In this document: positions 8,558 to 17,403 of the stretch, in pieces
Numbering within the stretch: position 1 is the first letter of the stretch
How the letters are laid out: each line of letters starts with the position of its first letter
Notes under the pieces: model-generated
Database searches by the model: none
Seen by the model: only the letters and a program-made list of their open reading frames with translations
What the model was told of the DNA's origin: nothing
NCBI RefSeq assembly: GCF_900105355.1
Contig: NZ_FNSC01000001.1
Span: 2,790,001-2,854,000 of the forward strand
Length of the DNA stretch: 64,000 bases
Direction: 5' to 3'
DNA from: Pseudomonas anguilliseptica
GTDB taxonomy: Bacteria > Pseudomonadota > Gammaproteobacteria > Pseudomonadales > Pseudomonadaceae
Position numbers and translations under genes: made by a program

Positions 8558-9694
8558 ATGATCCCAAGAACGATTTTCAGCTCCGAACACGAACAGTTTC
8601 GCGACAGCGTGCGCAAGTTTCTTGAGCAGGAAGCCGTGCCCTTTCACCACCAGTGGGAGAAGGATGGCCACATCGATCGCGCGCTGTGGAACAAGGCGGG
8701 GGAGGCGGGGATGCTCTGCTCGCATATCCCGGAAGAGTACGGTGGCATGGCCGCGGATTTTCTCTACAGCACCGTGGTGATCGAGGAGGTTGGGCGTCTT
8801 GGTCTGACCGGCATCGGTTTCTCCCTGCATTCGGACATCGTCGCGCCCTACATCCTGCATTACGGCAGCGAAGCGCAGAAGCAGCATTACCTGCCCAAGC
8901 TGGTGTCCGGCGAGATGGTCACCGCCATTGCCATGACCGAGCCCGGTGCCGGCTCCGATCTGCAGGGGGTGAAAACCACGGCCGTGCTGGATGGCGACGA
9001 GTATGTGATCAACGGCTCGAAGACCTTTATCACCAATGGTTTTCTCGCCGACCTGGTGATCGTGGTGGCCAAGACCGATCCGAAGGCCGGCGCCAAGGGC
9101 ACCAGCCTGTTTTTGGTGGAAGCCAACACCCCCGGTTTCTCCAAGGGCAAGCGCCTGGAGAAAGTAGGTATGAAGGCTCAGGACACCTCCGAGCTGTTCT
9201 TCCAGGACGTGCGTGTACCCAAGGAAAATCTTTTGGGCCAGGCCGGCATGGGCTTCGCCTATCTGATGCAGGAGTTGCCGCAGGAGCGCCTGACCGTTGG
9301 TATCGGTGCGCTGTCCTCGGCGGAAGCGGCGCTGCAGTGGACCCTGGAGTACACCCGCGAGCGCAAGGCATTCGGCAAACCGATTGGTGATTTCCAGAAC
9401 ACCCGCTTCAAACTGGCGGAAATGGCCACGGAAATTCAGATCGGCCGGGTGTTTGTCGACCGCTGCCTGGAGCTGCACCTGCAGGGCAAGCTGGATGTGC
9501 CGACGGCGGCGATGCTCAAATACTGGGGCACCGACCTGCAGTGCAAGGTGCTCGACGAGTGCGTGCAGCTGCACGGTGGCTACGGCTATATGTGGGAATA
9601 CCCGGTGGCGCGTGCCTGGGCCGATGCGCGGGTGCAGCGCATTTATGCGGGCACCAACGAGATCATGAAAGAGATCATCGCCCGTTCGCTGTGA
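8558..9694 (+). CDS. Acyl-CoA dehydrogenase, long-chain type
   Basis: A 378-aa FAD flavoprotein of beta-oxidation. Visible are the FAD-binding AMTEPGAGSDLQG near residues 126-138, RKAFGKPIGDFQ near 269 and the C-terminal LHGGYGYMWEYPVARAW. The catalytic Glu of the medium-chain type (YEGT) is replaced by YAGTNEI, while ELPQERL is present, the position used by long-chain and isovaleryl enzymes. Its stop codon is 10 bp from the prophage end, and its natural terminator now lies 37 kb away at 46823-46852. Confidence 0.9.
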   Translation: MIPRTIFSSEHEQFRDSVRKFLEQEAVPFHHQWEKDGHIDRALWNKAGEAGMLCSHIPEEYGGMAADFLYSTVVIEEVGRLGLTGIGFSLHSDIVAPYILHYGSEAQKQHYLPKLVSGEMVTAIAMTEPGAGSDLQGVKTTAVLDGDEYVINGSKTFITNGFLADLVIVVAKTDPKAGAKGTSLFLVEANTPGFSKGKRLEKVGMKAQDTSELFFQDVRVPKENLLGQAGMGFAYLMQELPQERLTVGIGALSSAEAALQWTLEYTRERKAFGKPIGDFQNTRFKLAEMATEIQIGRVFVDRCLELHLQGKLDVPTAAMLKYWGTDLQCKVLDECVQLHGGYGYMWEYPVARAWADARVQRIYAGTNEIMKEIIARSL

Positions 9695-9698
9695 TCAA

Positions 9699-9704
9699 GC
9701 GTTG
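9699..9704 (+). repeat. Prophage target-site duplication, left copy (gcgttg)
   Basis: GCGTTG directly before the prophage left end, repeated at 46814-46819. Six bases is the length that leaves the phage with TG...CA ends. The identity extends one base further (agcgttg). Confidence 0.8.
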
Positions 9705-9831
9705 TGACCCAGACCGAGATAAATACTTAGGGAAACCTGAGAAAAGTCCGAAACATAGCGAGACGGAACGAAACTAAACGGAATGGAGTTTGAAAAAGAG
9801 TTGCATATAATGCAATGAAGAAAACGCCCGG
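9705..9831. other. Prophage left-end region with putative transposase sites
   Basis: 127 bp without a gene. It holds GAGATAAAT at 9716-9724, repeated inverted at the right end (46771-46779), two CGAAAC-containing stretches around 9751-9776, and the dyad TTGCA-N5-TGCAA at 9801-9815, also present near the right end. These are candidate MuA-type or host-factor binding sites for end synapsis. Confidence 0.55.
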
Positions 9832-9851
9832 TCAGGCGTCGCTGGCCGGGC
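9821..9851 (-). terminator. Terminator of the phage early operon
   Basis: Read on the minus strand, a GCCCGG...CCGGGC stem (9851-9846 with 9831-9826) is followed by GTTTTC. It overlaps the 3' end of the Mor gene, the last early gene, and would stop early transcripts before they leave the phage. Confidence 0.6.
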
Positions 9852-10194
9852 TGAACATATCTACCTGACGACGCGCGATCTCCTCCTTCCGCACCGCCTT
9901 GATGATCTTGTAGACCCACTGTAGCGAAACGCCGAACTCGCGGGCCAGGTCGCTCTGGTTGTGGCCGTTGAATTTGTCGAAGATCTGGCGATCACGCCGA
10001 CTCAGCTTGATCGACAAACCCATCGGGAAGTAGATGTTCTGGCCACCCCAGTGGGCAGCCATCCGATCCGCAACCTCTTTGGCGACATGCTCAGCCTTGT
10101 CGTTGTCCAGGGCGATCAGCTCGCCCAGGGCATGGGCAATGTGTTGGGTCAGATCGAGCAGAAGCTCCGGGCCCTTGCTACGGAAGTCAGTCAT
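9832..10194 (-). CDS. mor: Mor transcription activator family protein
   Basis: A 120-aa protein of the Mor/C family that activates middle or late transcription in Mu-like phages. The N-terminal half is the dimerisation part (AAHWGGQNIYFPMG near residues 46-59). The C-terminal half has the HTH (HNQSDLAREFGVSLQWVYKIIK near residues 78-99). It is the last gene of the leftward early operon and overlaps gemA by 4 bp. No second (C) activator is seen, so this protein may act directly at the four dyad-containing late promoters described below (inference). Confidence 0.88.
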   Translation of the reverse strand: MTDFRSKGPELLLDLTQHIAHALGELIALDNDKAEHVAKEVADRMAAHWGGQNIYFPMGLSIKLSRRDRQIFDKFNGHNQSDLAREFGVSLQWVYKIIKAVRKEEIARRQVDMFSPASDA

Positions 10195-10640
10195 ACATCC
10201 CCCTCCTTAATAGCTGCACGAGTAACGCGCAGTTGCCACTTCTTTAAATTCTCGATCACCCGGCTGGCCTGATCACTGCTGAGCCACTGAAGCGCCTGCA
10301 CGCCGGTCATCTTCAGGACGAACTTGGCTAAGGCTTCTTCGGATGGGTCGCGCACTTCGCCCACGCCGTGCAGCGTCAGCCAAAGCGCACGGATCTTCTT
10401 CGACTGCTCATCCGCTGCCAGTGGGCGCTGCTTTTTGCTTGGACGTACCTTGAAGCCGCGCTGTTTGAGCTGTTCCAAAACCCGGTACAGGCTTGGAACG
10501 CTGAGGTTGGCCGTGGAGGTTGCTCCATCCAAACCTTTCATGCCTTTGAGCAGCAGACGATAAGTGTCGTCATCCATGCACAACTCACGGCGGGCTACGT
10601 GGATTAGCTTGATCAGGCGCAGACGGTTATCGGCTTTCAC
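10191..10640 (-). CDS. gemA: GemA-like regulatory protein (Mu gp16 family)
   Basis: A 149-aa protein of the GemA/DUF1018 family. Typical features are the N-terminal LIKLIHVARRELCMDDDTYRLLL and the C-terminal LTLHGVGEVRDPSEEALAKFV and GVQALQWLSSDQASRVIENLKKW. In Mu, GemA alters host gene expression and DNA topology early in infection. It overlaps its neighbours by 4 bp on each side within the early operon and directly precedes mor, the same order as in Mu. Confidence 0.85.
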   Translation of the reverse strand: MKADNRLRLIKLIHVARRELCMDDDTYRLLLKGMKGLDGATSTANLSVPSLYRVLEQLKQRGFKVRPSKKQRPLAADEQSKKIRALWLTLHGVGEVRDPSEEALAKFVLKMTGVQALQWLSSDQASRVIENLKKWQLRVTRAAIKEGDV

Positions 10641-11185
10641 GATGTTTCTCCCATCAGGTCAGCGACACGACGCTCGCCTTCTTCTTTAGTAATGAGGCCC
10701 AGCATCACGTCACTGTTGATGCGACCGAGTTTGTCCTGGCGTTGACTGCGGGCTGAGACACCCTGGCGCGGCTTGGCGGGTGCCGCCTGTTTGACCTGCT
10801 GAGGATCACTGGCAATGCCAAACACCACAGCGCGCAGGTAGTGATGGTTGTCCAACGGCAGGGATAGACGTTCGCGCTGGGTGAGCATCTGCTCGATGCC
10901 AGCAGCCCACAGAGCCGGGCTGGCTGGTTTGGATTCAGTGGTGCGGGCGTCGCGGGTGACGCTGCTGGCATTGACCAGCAGCATCAGTTCCTCGACCAGT
11001 TTGATCGCCTTGGTGGTGCGCAGGCCGCGCTTGGCCGGGCTGAACAATCGCAAGTAAGCCAGCACTGCACGTCCGAGTCGGGGCTCCAGGTCGGCGAACA
11101 GAGCCGCCAACTGCTTGCCTTCGGCATCGGCGAAGCCGGCCTCGAACGGGAACTGCTCACCGCAGCATGGGCACTGGATGCGCAT
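10637..11185 (-). CDS. Early-operon protein with CPCCG zinc-binding motif
   Basis: A 182-aa protein opening MRIQCPCCGEQFPF, a CxxC pair that may bind zinc alone or in a dimer. A helical middle follows (LGRAVLAYLRLFSPAKRGLRTTKAIKLVEELM), then a basic linker and a C-terminal helix (LGRINSDVMLGLITKEEGERRV). The start at 11185 has a GGGGAG ribosome site and lies 4 bp after the upstream stop. The family is common in Mu-like prophages and of unknown function; a role in DNA metabolism is only suggested by its place. Confidence 0.7.
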   Translation of the reverse strand: MRIQCPCCGEQFPFEAGFADAEGKQLAALFADLEPRLGRAVLAYLRLFSPAKRGLRTTKAIKLVEELMLLVNASSVTRDARTTESKPASPALWAAGIEQMLTQRERLSLPLDNHHYLRAVVFGIASDPQQVKQAAPAKPRQGVSARSQRQDKLGRINSDVMLGLITKEEGERRVADLMGETS

Positions 11186-11189
11186 CAGA

Positions 11190-11564
11190 TCAGGCTCCCC
11201 GCTCTTCGACCACAATCGAGGCATCGGGATCGAGCGGAGTCCGAGCATAGGCGCTCAGCAGCTCGCCGTTCTCACCTCGGTGCGCCCAGCCAGTGCAACT
11301 CTCGTCGCCGTAGTACTTCAGCTTCACAGTGGAGTCGTAGGGATACTCGGCAGGTACTTGCCGAGCACGCGCCGACTCCAGCGCGGTCATACACAACCCC
11401 TCCATCACCATGGCCATGCCATCCAGGTTCTCGCCAGTGATGGCTACCAGGAGCAACGAACGGCCATTGTCGAGTTCGATGTGCTCGGCTTCGAACGTGT
11501 CGCGATCCAATTGCTCGGCGGCCTCTATGACCGCCATCAAGTTTTTGATGATCCCGTCGGCCAT
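11190..11564 (-). CDS. Hypothetical phage early protein
   Basis: A 124-aa protein starting MADGIIKNLMAVIEAAEQL. I chose the second ATG (11564) over 11570 because GAGGAGG is 7 bp from it but only 1 bp from the first. No domain is recognised; it is a mixed alpha-beta protein with an acidic C-terminus. It is tightly packed between its operon neighbours. Confidence 0.65.
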   Translation of the reverse strand: MADGIIKNLMAVIEAAEQLDRDTFEAEHIELDNGRSLLLVAITGENLDGMAMVMEGLCMTALESARARQVPAEYPYDSTVKLKYYGDESCTGWAHRGENGELLSAYARTPLDPDASIVVEERGA

Positions 11565-11566
11565 GG

Positions 11567-11998
11567 TCATTCCTCCTCGTCCAGGTCGTTGCGAGAGATC
11601 GACAGAGGGAATTTCTCGAACCATTCCTTAGCGATGAATAAGCCGATGCGGAAGCCTTTGCGTAGCTCACCTTCTAGGACGATTGGATTGCTATCGTTTT
11701 CACCGAGTTTAAGGATGGTGCCCTCGGGGGCATCCAGCGTGGTGTCGATGTCCTTGATCCGTTTCTGGTGCCAGCCAACCAGACCCTCCGCAATCTCTTG
11801 GAAGTTACCCGGCGCAGCACTAGCCTCGGTCTGCTCCTGGAAGTCTTCGAGCATCGCTTCCAGGCAGGCCTTCTCTTCCTCGGCGATCTGTAGCTGGTTG
11901 CCCTGATCGAACGTGCCGCCTACCAGCGACCAGGCACTGGCATACACGCTGGCCTGGGACATGAGGGATTCGATGGTGATTGGACTCTCTTGGCTCAT
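11567..11998 (-). CDS. Hypothetical phage early protein
   Basis: A 143-aa acidic protein (MSQESPITIESLMSQ at the start, DLDEEE at the end). The middle is helical and rich in Glu (EEEKACLEAMLEDFQEQTEA), perhaps a coiled coil. The start at 11998 is separated by one base from the upstream stop (TGACATG). Function is unknown. Confidence 0.65.
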   Translation of the reverse strand: MSQESPITIESLMSQASVYASAWSLVGGTFDQGNQLQIAEEEKACLEAMLEDFQEQTEASAAPGNFQEIAEGLVGWHQKRIKDIDTTLDAPEGTILKLGENDSNPIVLEGELRKGFRIGLFIAKEWFEKFPLSISRNDLDEEE

Positions 11999-11999
11999 G

Positions 12000-12623
12000 T
12001 CACACCGCCGCGATATTGAGGTTGATAGGGTCATAGCGGTCGGTCTCACCAACACGCTGGTAGACGCGGATGTAGACGGCGGTGCCGTTTACCTGGATGG
12101 AGTCCTTCAACGCTTCCATGGCGAGCTTCCAGTCAGGGTCGTCGATCTCGATGCGCAGCAGGCTGAGCACGTCGCCGGTTTTGATCTGGCCTTGTTTGTT
12201 GGCGCGGAATGCGCGGTCAACCAGTACGCGCAGGTGGTTGTTGGCTCCCTCGCTCCATTTGCGGATGCAGCGGTCGATCAGTTCCTTGGCCGCGAGGAGC
12301 TCCTCGGTGAAGCTCAGGCGTTCGGCCATTTGGCGTTCGACTTTGAACCGGCCGTCATAGGTTGTGATCGAGGCGTTGCCCTTCTTGCCGCCGATGGTTA
12401 CCCCGTACTTCTCATTCGAGATGGCGATCAGGTCGTCGATATCGGCCAGGGCTTTGGTCTTGAAACCGACCAGGGCCTTGTTGATATCCAGCGCCATGCG
12501 GGCCAGATCACTTGCCACCCCATCGCGCAGTTTGTCGTGCTCGCGCACCTGGTGTTCAGGCACCAGGTGGCCTGCGCCATTGCGCACATAGCCGGCAGGT
12601 ACCGGTGTTTGATTGGTATTCAT
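12000..12623 (-). CDS. DUF3164 family phage protein
   Basis: A 207-aa protein with the DUF3164 pattern: an N-terminal YVRNGAGHLVPEHQVREHDK, a middle GGKKGNASITTYDGRFKVER near residues 78-97, and a C-terminal TGDVLSLLRIEIDDPDW. This family is widespread in the early region of Mu-like phages next to transposition genes; its function is not known. The start overlaps the upstream stop (TGATG). Confidence 0.8.
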   Translation of the reverse strand: MNTNQTPVPAGYVRNGAGHLVPEHQVREHDKLRDGVASDLARMALDINKALVGFKTKALADIDDLIAISNEKYGVTIGGKKGNASITTYDGRFKVERQMAERLSFTEELLAAKELIDRCIRKWSEGANNHLRVLVDRAFRANKQGQIKTGDVLSLLRIEIDDPDWKLAMEALKDSIQVNGTAVYIRVYQRVGETDRYDPINLNIAAV

Positions 12624-12889
12624 CAGTGTTTCACTCCTGGTCGGCAGTGCTGCTGGTAGTGGTTGGCGAACTCGGAGACCTTCTGAGCGACAAGCCCGGC
12701 ATCACCTGCGAGGTGCGCCTCGCACATCACAGCCAGCTCGGTGGTCAGTCCGTGAGTTCCGCGAGTGAGGCAATCCAACTGGTTGCCCAGCTGGATGATT
12801 TGCTGATTGGCCCGCTCCAGGGCTTCGCGCAGCTCCTGCGGGTCGGTGATCTGCTCGGGGTTGCAGAGGCTGATGCAGAGCACGTTCAT
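12623..12889 (-). CDS. Small helical phage early protein
   Basis: An 88-aa protein starting MNVLCISLCNPEQITD. The middle reads as one long amphipathic helix (LREALERANQQIIQLGNQL), probably a coiled coil. The ATG at 12889 overlaps the upstream stop by 4 bp (ATGA). Function is unknown. Confidence 0.6.
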   Translation of the reverse strand: MNVLCISLCNPEQITDPQELREALERANQQIIQLGNQLDCLTRGTHGLTTELAVMCEAHLAGDAGLVAQKVSEFANHYQQHCRPGVKH

Positions 12890-13203
12890 GCGTCCTGCTC
12901 CTTCACCAGGGAGAACCACACAACGTCGATGCCACGGATGGTCACAGCGTTACGGGTGAAACGACCTCGGGTGCGGTGCCGTTGGCCGCGCACTTCGTGG
13001 GCGAAGCGGCGCACCAGCTGCTCAACACTGTCAAGCGAGATGGTGATGGTGTTGTCCAGGAAGGACATCGCCGTGATCTGCAGGCCGGCATCACGCACCG
13101 CGCGAGTCAGGTCATTGAATTCCGTCAATTTCGGCAGGAACTCAGGGGCGGTGATGCTCATTGGACGCTGAACAGGTGGTGCTACAAGCTGAAGACTGGC
13201 CAT
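12886..13203 (-). CDS. Hypothetical phage early protein
   Basis: A 105-aa protein from the ATG at 13203, one base after the MuB stop (TGACATG). It has a helix-rich N-terminus (LTEFNDLTRAVRDAGLQITA), a short beta stretch (NTITISLDSVEQLVRRF), then a basic segment (RGQRHRTRGRFTR) that may bind nucleic acid. No family is recognised. It is the first gene downstream of muB. Confidence 0.6.
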   Translation of the reverse strand: MASLQLVAPPVQRPMSITAPEFLPKLTEFNDLTRAVRDAGLQITAMSFLDNTITISLDSVEQLVRRFAHEVRGQRHRTRGRFTRNAVTIRGIDVVWFSLVKEQDA

Positions 13204-13204
13204 G

Positions 13205-14386
13205 TCACACCTCCCGAACGATTTCGTCAGTGACAAGGGACTCGCCGACGCGAGCGGCCAGGTTCATTGCAGCAACCATCATGTTGCCGATAGCAAGCGG
13301 ATACAGAAGGCTTTGCTGGCGATCACGGCTGGTGGCAGTCAGACGCTCAGCCAGAGCCTCAATCCCCTTGGCGCTAATTACGTCATCAAGCTTTTTACCG
13401 GCTCGGCCGAGACGGAATGTCAGGAAGTCGTCGAGTCTTGCTGCGGTGACAGGCTGCAGTTCAGCCACTTCAATGCGCTGCACCACCTCGCGCACCTCGG
13501 CATTGCGCTCGCTCAGTTTTACTTTCAACTCAGGCTGGCCGATCAGGATGATGCTGAGTAGCTTGGTAAAACCAGATTCCAGCTCGCGCAGACGCTTGAG
13601 GTGCTTGAGGGTCGCGATAGGCAGGCTGTGCGCCTCCTCAATGATCAGCACATGGCGATAGCCGCTCTCATAGCTGTTTTTAAGTGCCCGGTGCATTTGC
13701 CGAAAGCGGGCCTCAGGATTGGACTTTGGCCGTTCCAGAGGCGTGATGGTGTCTACGATGGCCTCAGCAATGTGCGGCGTTTTCAGGGCCTTGCCCTTGT
13801 CCCCCCGGTCTTCCATAGCCAAAACGTAAGGCTCAATCACAATGACCGGTGCATCTTCATTGCGCAGGCGGGTGATCAAATCCCGGCGCAAAGTACTTTT
13901 ACCTGCCCCCGACTCTCCGACGATGGCCAAGAAACCATCATGTCTGGCAGCTTGATACATGGACTCACGGATGTAGCGAATATCCGGGCTCACGTACATG
14001 TCTTCAGCGCACTGCAGATCCTCGAACGGGTCTCGGAAAATGCCGAAAGCACGTTTAGTGTCTGGTAGTAACACCTGTTTACGTAGCAACATAGGTTCGC
14101 ACTCCTGGTCGGATTTGGATTTTTTGGTTGGGTTTGCAGGGGCCTGGGCGTTGGCGCGCTCAGGTTCCACCTCTTCAAATGCGGTATTCACCGCAATATC
14201 GTCAGCGCCGCTCAGCTTGAGGAAGCCCTCAACGCGCGTGCGCAGATCTGCTGGGTCGATGGTGCGCGGCCACTGTTTGTGGTTGATCAACAGGGAAACA
14301 GTGGCCGAACTCACCCCTAGATGTTTGGCCAGCGTGATTTGCCGCTGATCGAGATCGGCTAGCGTGTTTTTCAGCTTCAGCATCAT
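13205..14386 (-). CDS. MuB-type transposition target-capture ATPase
   Basis: A 393-aa AAA+ ATPase. The N-terminus has a Cro-like HTH (ITLAKHLGVSSATVSLLINH, residues 17-36), as in Mu B. The ATPase has Walker A GESGAGKS at 157-164 and Walker B HVLIIEEAH near 245-253. MuB binds DNA, chooses target sites and stimulates the MuA transposase. Its ATG overlaps the MuA stop by 4 bp, so the two are translationally coupled in the A-B order of Mu. Confidence 0.93.
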   Translation of the reverse strand: MMLKLKNTLADLDQRQITLAKHLGVSSATVSLLINHKQWPRTIDPADLRTRVEGFLKLSGADDIAVNTAFEEVEPERANAQAPANPTKKSKSDQECEPMLLRKQVLLPDTKRAFGIFRDPFEDLQCAEDMYVSPDIRYIRESMYQAARHDGFLAIVGESGAGKSTLRRDLITRLRNEDAPVIVIEPYVLAMEDRGDKGKALKTPHIAEAIVDTITPLERPKSNPEARFRQMHRALKNSYESGYRHVLIIEEAHSLPIATLKHLKRLRELESGFTKLLSIILIGQPELKVKLSERNAEVREVVQRIEVAELQPVTAARLDDFLTFRLGRAGKKLDDVISAKGIEALAERLTATSRDRQQSLLYPLAIGNMMVAAMNLAARVGESLVTDEIVREV

Positions 14387-16149
14387 TCACCTCCAACCAC
14401 GCGCAGGCCTGGGCGCGCGGGTTTGTTAAGGGCGGTGGCGATGCTGTCCAGGTCAGCCTCAGGCACACCGTTCGGGTAGTTGGATTTCAGCCAGACCATG
14501 GACTCCGCCGACCAGGCAGGCACGCGGCCGCGCAGCAACTTGGCGGCGGCAACATGGGTCATAGGCTGCAGCTCGATGGTCGGCAGGTTGACGTTCAGAT
14601 CTGTGCCACGCTTGGGCAGATAGGTCGGCAATTGAGCGTCTTCGATGTGCTGGTAAGGCTTGAGCTGGCCACCGAAGGGGATGGTCTTGGCCTTGCGCGC
14701 GGCATCCAACTCTTCCTGGGTGTCCACGCCCATGGCCAACTTGGCGGCTTCCTTACGTGCTACCTGGGCCGGGGTTTCCGCGTGGCGCTTGAATGCTTCG
14801 CCGATCACTGGGGCTGTGATATCGAAGCCCAGTTCGTTGCGTGCAACCATCGGTACCACGTAGTACACCTCGTGCCCCTGGGCATCCACGCTCACCACCT
14901 GGGCGGCGTCATCTCGCCAAGGATTGCGAGTGACCAGTACCTTTTCGCCAACCATCACGCCCGGCACAGCGGACACGTCGTACTCGGTACCCAGGAAGCT
15001 GACGCGCAGCTTGCTGTTGACCTTGCGGCTCTCCGGCTCGGCTACCGCCAGTTGGCGGCAAACATCAACGCTCGGCACCTTGATCAGCTGATCCTGGCGG
15101 ATACTCAGCCACATGGCGGTACGGCTTTTGCCATAACGCGAGTGCACTGCCGTGGCGTTGAAATGGCAGCGCCACTTCTTGGCCAGAGCGTTAAGCTCCA
15201 CCAGATCGGCCACCGGCTGAAAGCGCAGACCCGCCTCGAACTTGCGCTCAATGATGTTTCGCGCATTCTCCACCTGGCCGGTTACCCGAGCGGCACCTGG
15301 GGCATGCACAATCATCTGGATACCCAGCGAGCGACACAGATTCTTGGCCAGCCCACCGGTGTTGGCAGAGCCTGGGTCCATCATCAAAGCGGACGGCTTG
15401 CCGTGCAGCACATCAGCGCCGCCACGCTCCTGCATGGCATTGATCAGCACGCTGGTCATGTTCTCGCCGGACTCGGCACCCATCACATATTCAAGGTAGA
15501 TCCAGCCGCTGGTGTGATCAGTGATTTCATACGACCACACCCTGTCTGCCGCAATGCGCGCCAGGTTCTTCGGCTTGTTCTTGTAGAACGCGTCCTGATC
15601 CATCACACGAAGGCCATTGGCGCGGGTGTCCGCGCCAGGCTTGAGGTAATAGAGCACGCAAAGCGAGGCGTCGATCTGCCAAACATGATTGGGATGCAGG
15701 CTGGCCAGTTCGGTGACCGGTGCAGGAGCCAACAGCTGATCCGGGTGCAGTCGGTAGCTGTACAACCCTCTGGCGATGGTGCTGAGCGACAAAGGGCGCA
15801 GCTCGCCCGTCTTCTTGTCCAGCGCTTCGGCGCGGATCATGCCGCTGGCACGGAGTGCCTCTACGGCATCGCCCAGGGCATATAGGCGTTTCTCATTGCG
15901 TCGAGCCGATTCCATGATGGCGGCGCTGATAGTCAGTGCCTCCTCACGGCTGAGCGCGCTCTGGCCTGCATCTGCACGGCGTTTGCGGGGAGCGCTCACG
16001 CGCACCTCCTTCAATTTGCGATAGAGCGTGGCCAGGGACATGCCCAGCTCCTGCGCCGTGCTTTTGCACAGCGTCGTGCCTTGGCCGTGGGCTGCGGATT
16101 GCAGCTGGCGGTCTAGGTCGACGAGCCGTTGAGTAATCACGGCGCTCAT
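14383..16149 (-). CDS. MuA-type DDE transposase
   Basis: A 588-aa transposase. An N-terminal HTH (CKSTAQELGMSLATLYRKLK, residues 28-47) would bind end sites. The catalytic core has the DDE residues D160 (HVWQID), D258 (SALMMDPGSANTG) and E294 (GQVENARNIIE). A beta-barrel-like region (VSFLGTEYDVSAVPGVMVGEKV) and a C-terminal tail for MuB contact follow. It carries out replicative transposition and integration of the phage. It is shorter than Mu A (663 aa), with a reduced N-terminal DNA-binding part. Confidence 0.95.
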   Translation of the reverse strand: MSAVITQRLVDLDRQLQSAAHGQGTTLCKSTAQELGMSLATLYRKLKEVRVSAPRKRRADAGQSALSREEALTISAAIMESARRNEKRLYALGDAVEALRASGMIRAEALDKKTGELRPLSLSTIARGLYSYRLHPDQLLAPAPVTELASLHPNHVWQIDASLCVLYYLKPGADTRANGLRVMDQDAFYKNKPKNLARIAADRVWSYEITDHTSGWIYLEYVMGAESGENMTSVLINAMQERGGADVLHGKPSALMMDPGSANTGGLAKNLCRSLGIQMIVHAPGAARVTGQVENARNIIERKFEAGLRFQPVADLVELNALAKKWRCHFNATAVHSRYGKSRTAMWLSIRQDQLIKVPSVDVCRQLAVAEPESRKVNSKLRVSFLGTEYDVSAVPGVMVGEKVLVTRNPWRDDAAQVVSVDAQGHEVYYVVPMVARNELGFDITAPVIGEAFKRHAETPAQVARKEAAKLAMGVDTQEELDAARKAKTIPFGGQLKPYQHIEDAQLPTYLPKRGTDLNVNLPTIELQPMTHVAAAKLLRGRVPAWSAESMVWLKSNYPNGVPEADLDSIATALNKPARPGLRVVGGE

Positions 16150-16152
16150 GTC

Positions 16153-17082
16153 TTAAGCTCCCTGCTGCTCGCCGAGAAGCGTATCGACATCGGCAGTCAG
16201 CCATTCCGGTGCACCTTCCATGTCCTCAGGCAGGTGGAACTCACTGCGAATGGACGCCAGCAGGCCTTCCAACTGGCGCACCAGAGTGGCCTTGAAGCTG
16301 CGATGGTCTACCCCATGTTCCTCAGAATGCTCGACCAGTTTGTTAAAGCCAGCGCGCAGCTTGCCGGTGATGTCCGTTTCGGCCTCATAGGCCAGGGCGG
16401 CTACTTCTTGGCGCAGTTCCTTGGCGCGCTCGTCGGGAGTCATTGCCACCACCTGACGCCTGGTTTTCTCCAGTGTCTGGCGGGTTTCATCCAGCTCGCG
16501 GTTCTTGCGCGCCATTACCTCGCCTTGAGCGCTATAGCTGTCGCGGGCTTCGCGCAGGGCAGCGCGTAGCTCTTTAACCGACATGCTGGCGACGTCATCC
16601 AGGCGCAGCTCTCCGGTCTGGCCACTCAGCTCCAGTTCGTCGATCTCTTCGTCGTTCAGGATCAGCATCTCGAACAGCTTGGTTTGATTGCCAATAGCCT
16701 TGAGCATCGGAGCAGTACGGCCGGCAAATTTGGTAGCGGCCTGCATGAACCTGGCGGCAACCGTCCGTTCAACACCAAGTACATCTAGGCGGGCCATAAA
16801 CTGACCGTGCTCGCATGCAGCTTTAAGCACTGACAACCCACGCCCCACTTCCAGGCAGGCCTCCACGCTGCGGCGCATATTGGCGGCGATATCGCGTTGG
16901 ATCAGATCTGGGTCGGTGCAGTCGGCGGGCAATTGGTAGCCCAGCTGCACGGCCAGTGCACGCACTGAGGCTTCTTGCTCGGTGTGTAGCACCGCCATGC
17001 GGTTATGCGTGGCCAGCAGCGTCTCGCCGTCCAGCGGTTGCAGTTCAATAGGTTCCACACCCTTGCTTGCGGTACGTCCCAT
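16153..17082 (-). CDS. Phage early protein with DUF3102-like N-half and coiled coil
   Basis: A 309-aa protein. Residues about 65-115 resemble the DUF3102 pattern (CLEVGRGLSVLKAACEHGQF, VAARFMQAATKF) found in phage and plasmid replication-associated proteins. Residues about 165-215 are a strong coiled coil (LRAALREARDSYS, RKNRELDETRQTLEKTRRQV). It ends three bases before the MuA start. It may assist transposition or DNA handling, which is inferred from position only. Confidence 0.65.
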   Translation of the reverse strand: MGRTASKGVEPIELQPLDGETLLATHNRMAVLHTEQEASVRALAVQLGYQLPADCTDPDLIQRDIAANMRRSVEACLEVGRGLSVLKAACEHGQFMARLDVLGVERTVAARFMQAATKFAGRTAPMLKAIGNQTKLFEMLILNDEEIDELELSGQTGELRLDDVASMSVKELRAALREARDSYSAQGEVMARKNRELDETRQTLEKTRRQVVAMTPDERAKELRQEVAALAYEAETDITGKLRAGFNKLVEHSEEHGVDHRSFKATLVRQLEGLLASIRSEFHLPEDMEGAPEWLTADVDTLLGEQQGA

Positions 17083-17100
17083 GGTCTGTTCCTTCTTCTA

Positions 17101-17403
17101 TTAGTAGCGGGTGCCTGCCAGCACCCGTTGGTTGATTTCGTTGATGCGGCCCTGCATGCGCGACATCTCCTCGGCATGTGCCTGGGCGATTTGCAGCAGT
17201 GCCATGCCAGGGGCAAAACGCCCGGTGTCCAGCTTTACCGCCAGGCCCTCATCAATCAGCGTTTGCATGGCGCGGGTGATGTTGCTTGGGCTGTCTCCGG
17301 TCAGCTGGGCCAGCTCGGTGTTGGAAAGGCCATGCAAGGCATTGCCCTTGAGCGCCTTGAGCGCCCGCAGCACACGGGTGGCGGAGGTAAAAGTGCGGCT
17401 CAT
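17101..17403 (-). CDS. Winged-helix (IclR/MarR-like) DNA-binding protein
   Basis: A 100-aa protein from the ATG at 17403, which overlaps the upstream stop by 4 bp. Residues 8-55 form a winged HTH (RVLRALKALKGNALHGLSNT, LAQLTGDSPSNITRAMQTLI, DEGLAVKLDTGRF). The rest is helical. It is similar in shape to the IclR N-terminal domain without the ligand domain. It is probably a phage early regulator. Confidence 0.7.
   Translation of the reverse strand: MSRTFTSATRVLRALKALKGNALHGLSNTELAQLTGDSPSNITRAMQTLIDEGLAVKLDTGRFAPGMALLQIAQAHAEEMSRMQGRINEINQRVLAGTRY

Noticed and set aside
9698..9704. A 5-bp duplication (agcgt) as in Mu
   Set aside because: It would make the phage end in GGCTTC rather than CA. 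Six bases (gcgttg) give TG...CA on both ends. The 7-bp shared stretch agcgttg includes one chance base.
14554..15885. A 443-aa plus-strand open frame opposite the MuA-type transposase
   Set aside because: It has His/Gln/Ala-rich antisense composition and no ribosome site, and the transposase frame shows full DDE motifs.
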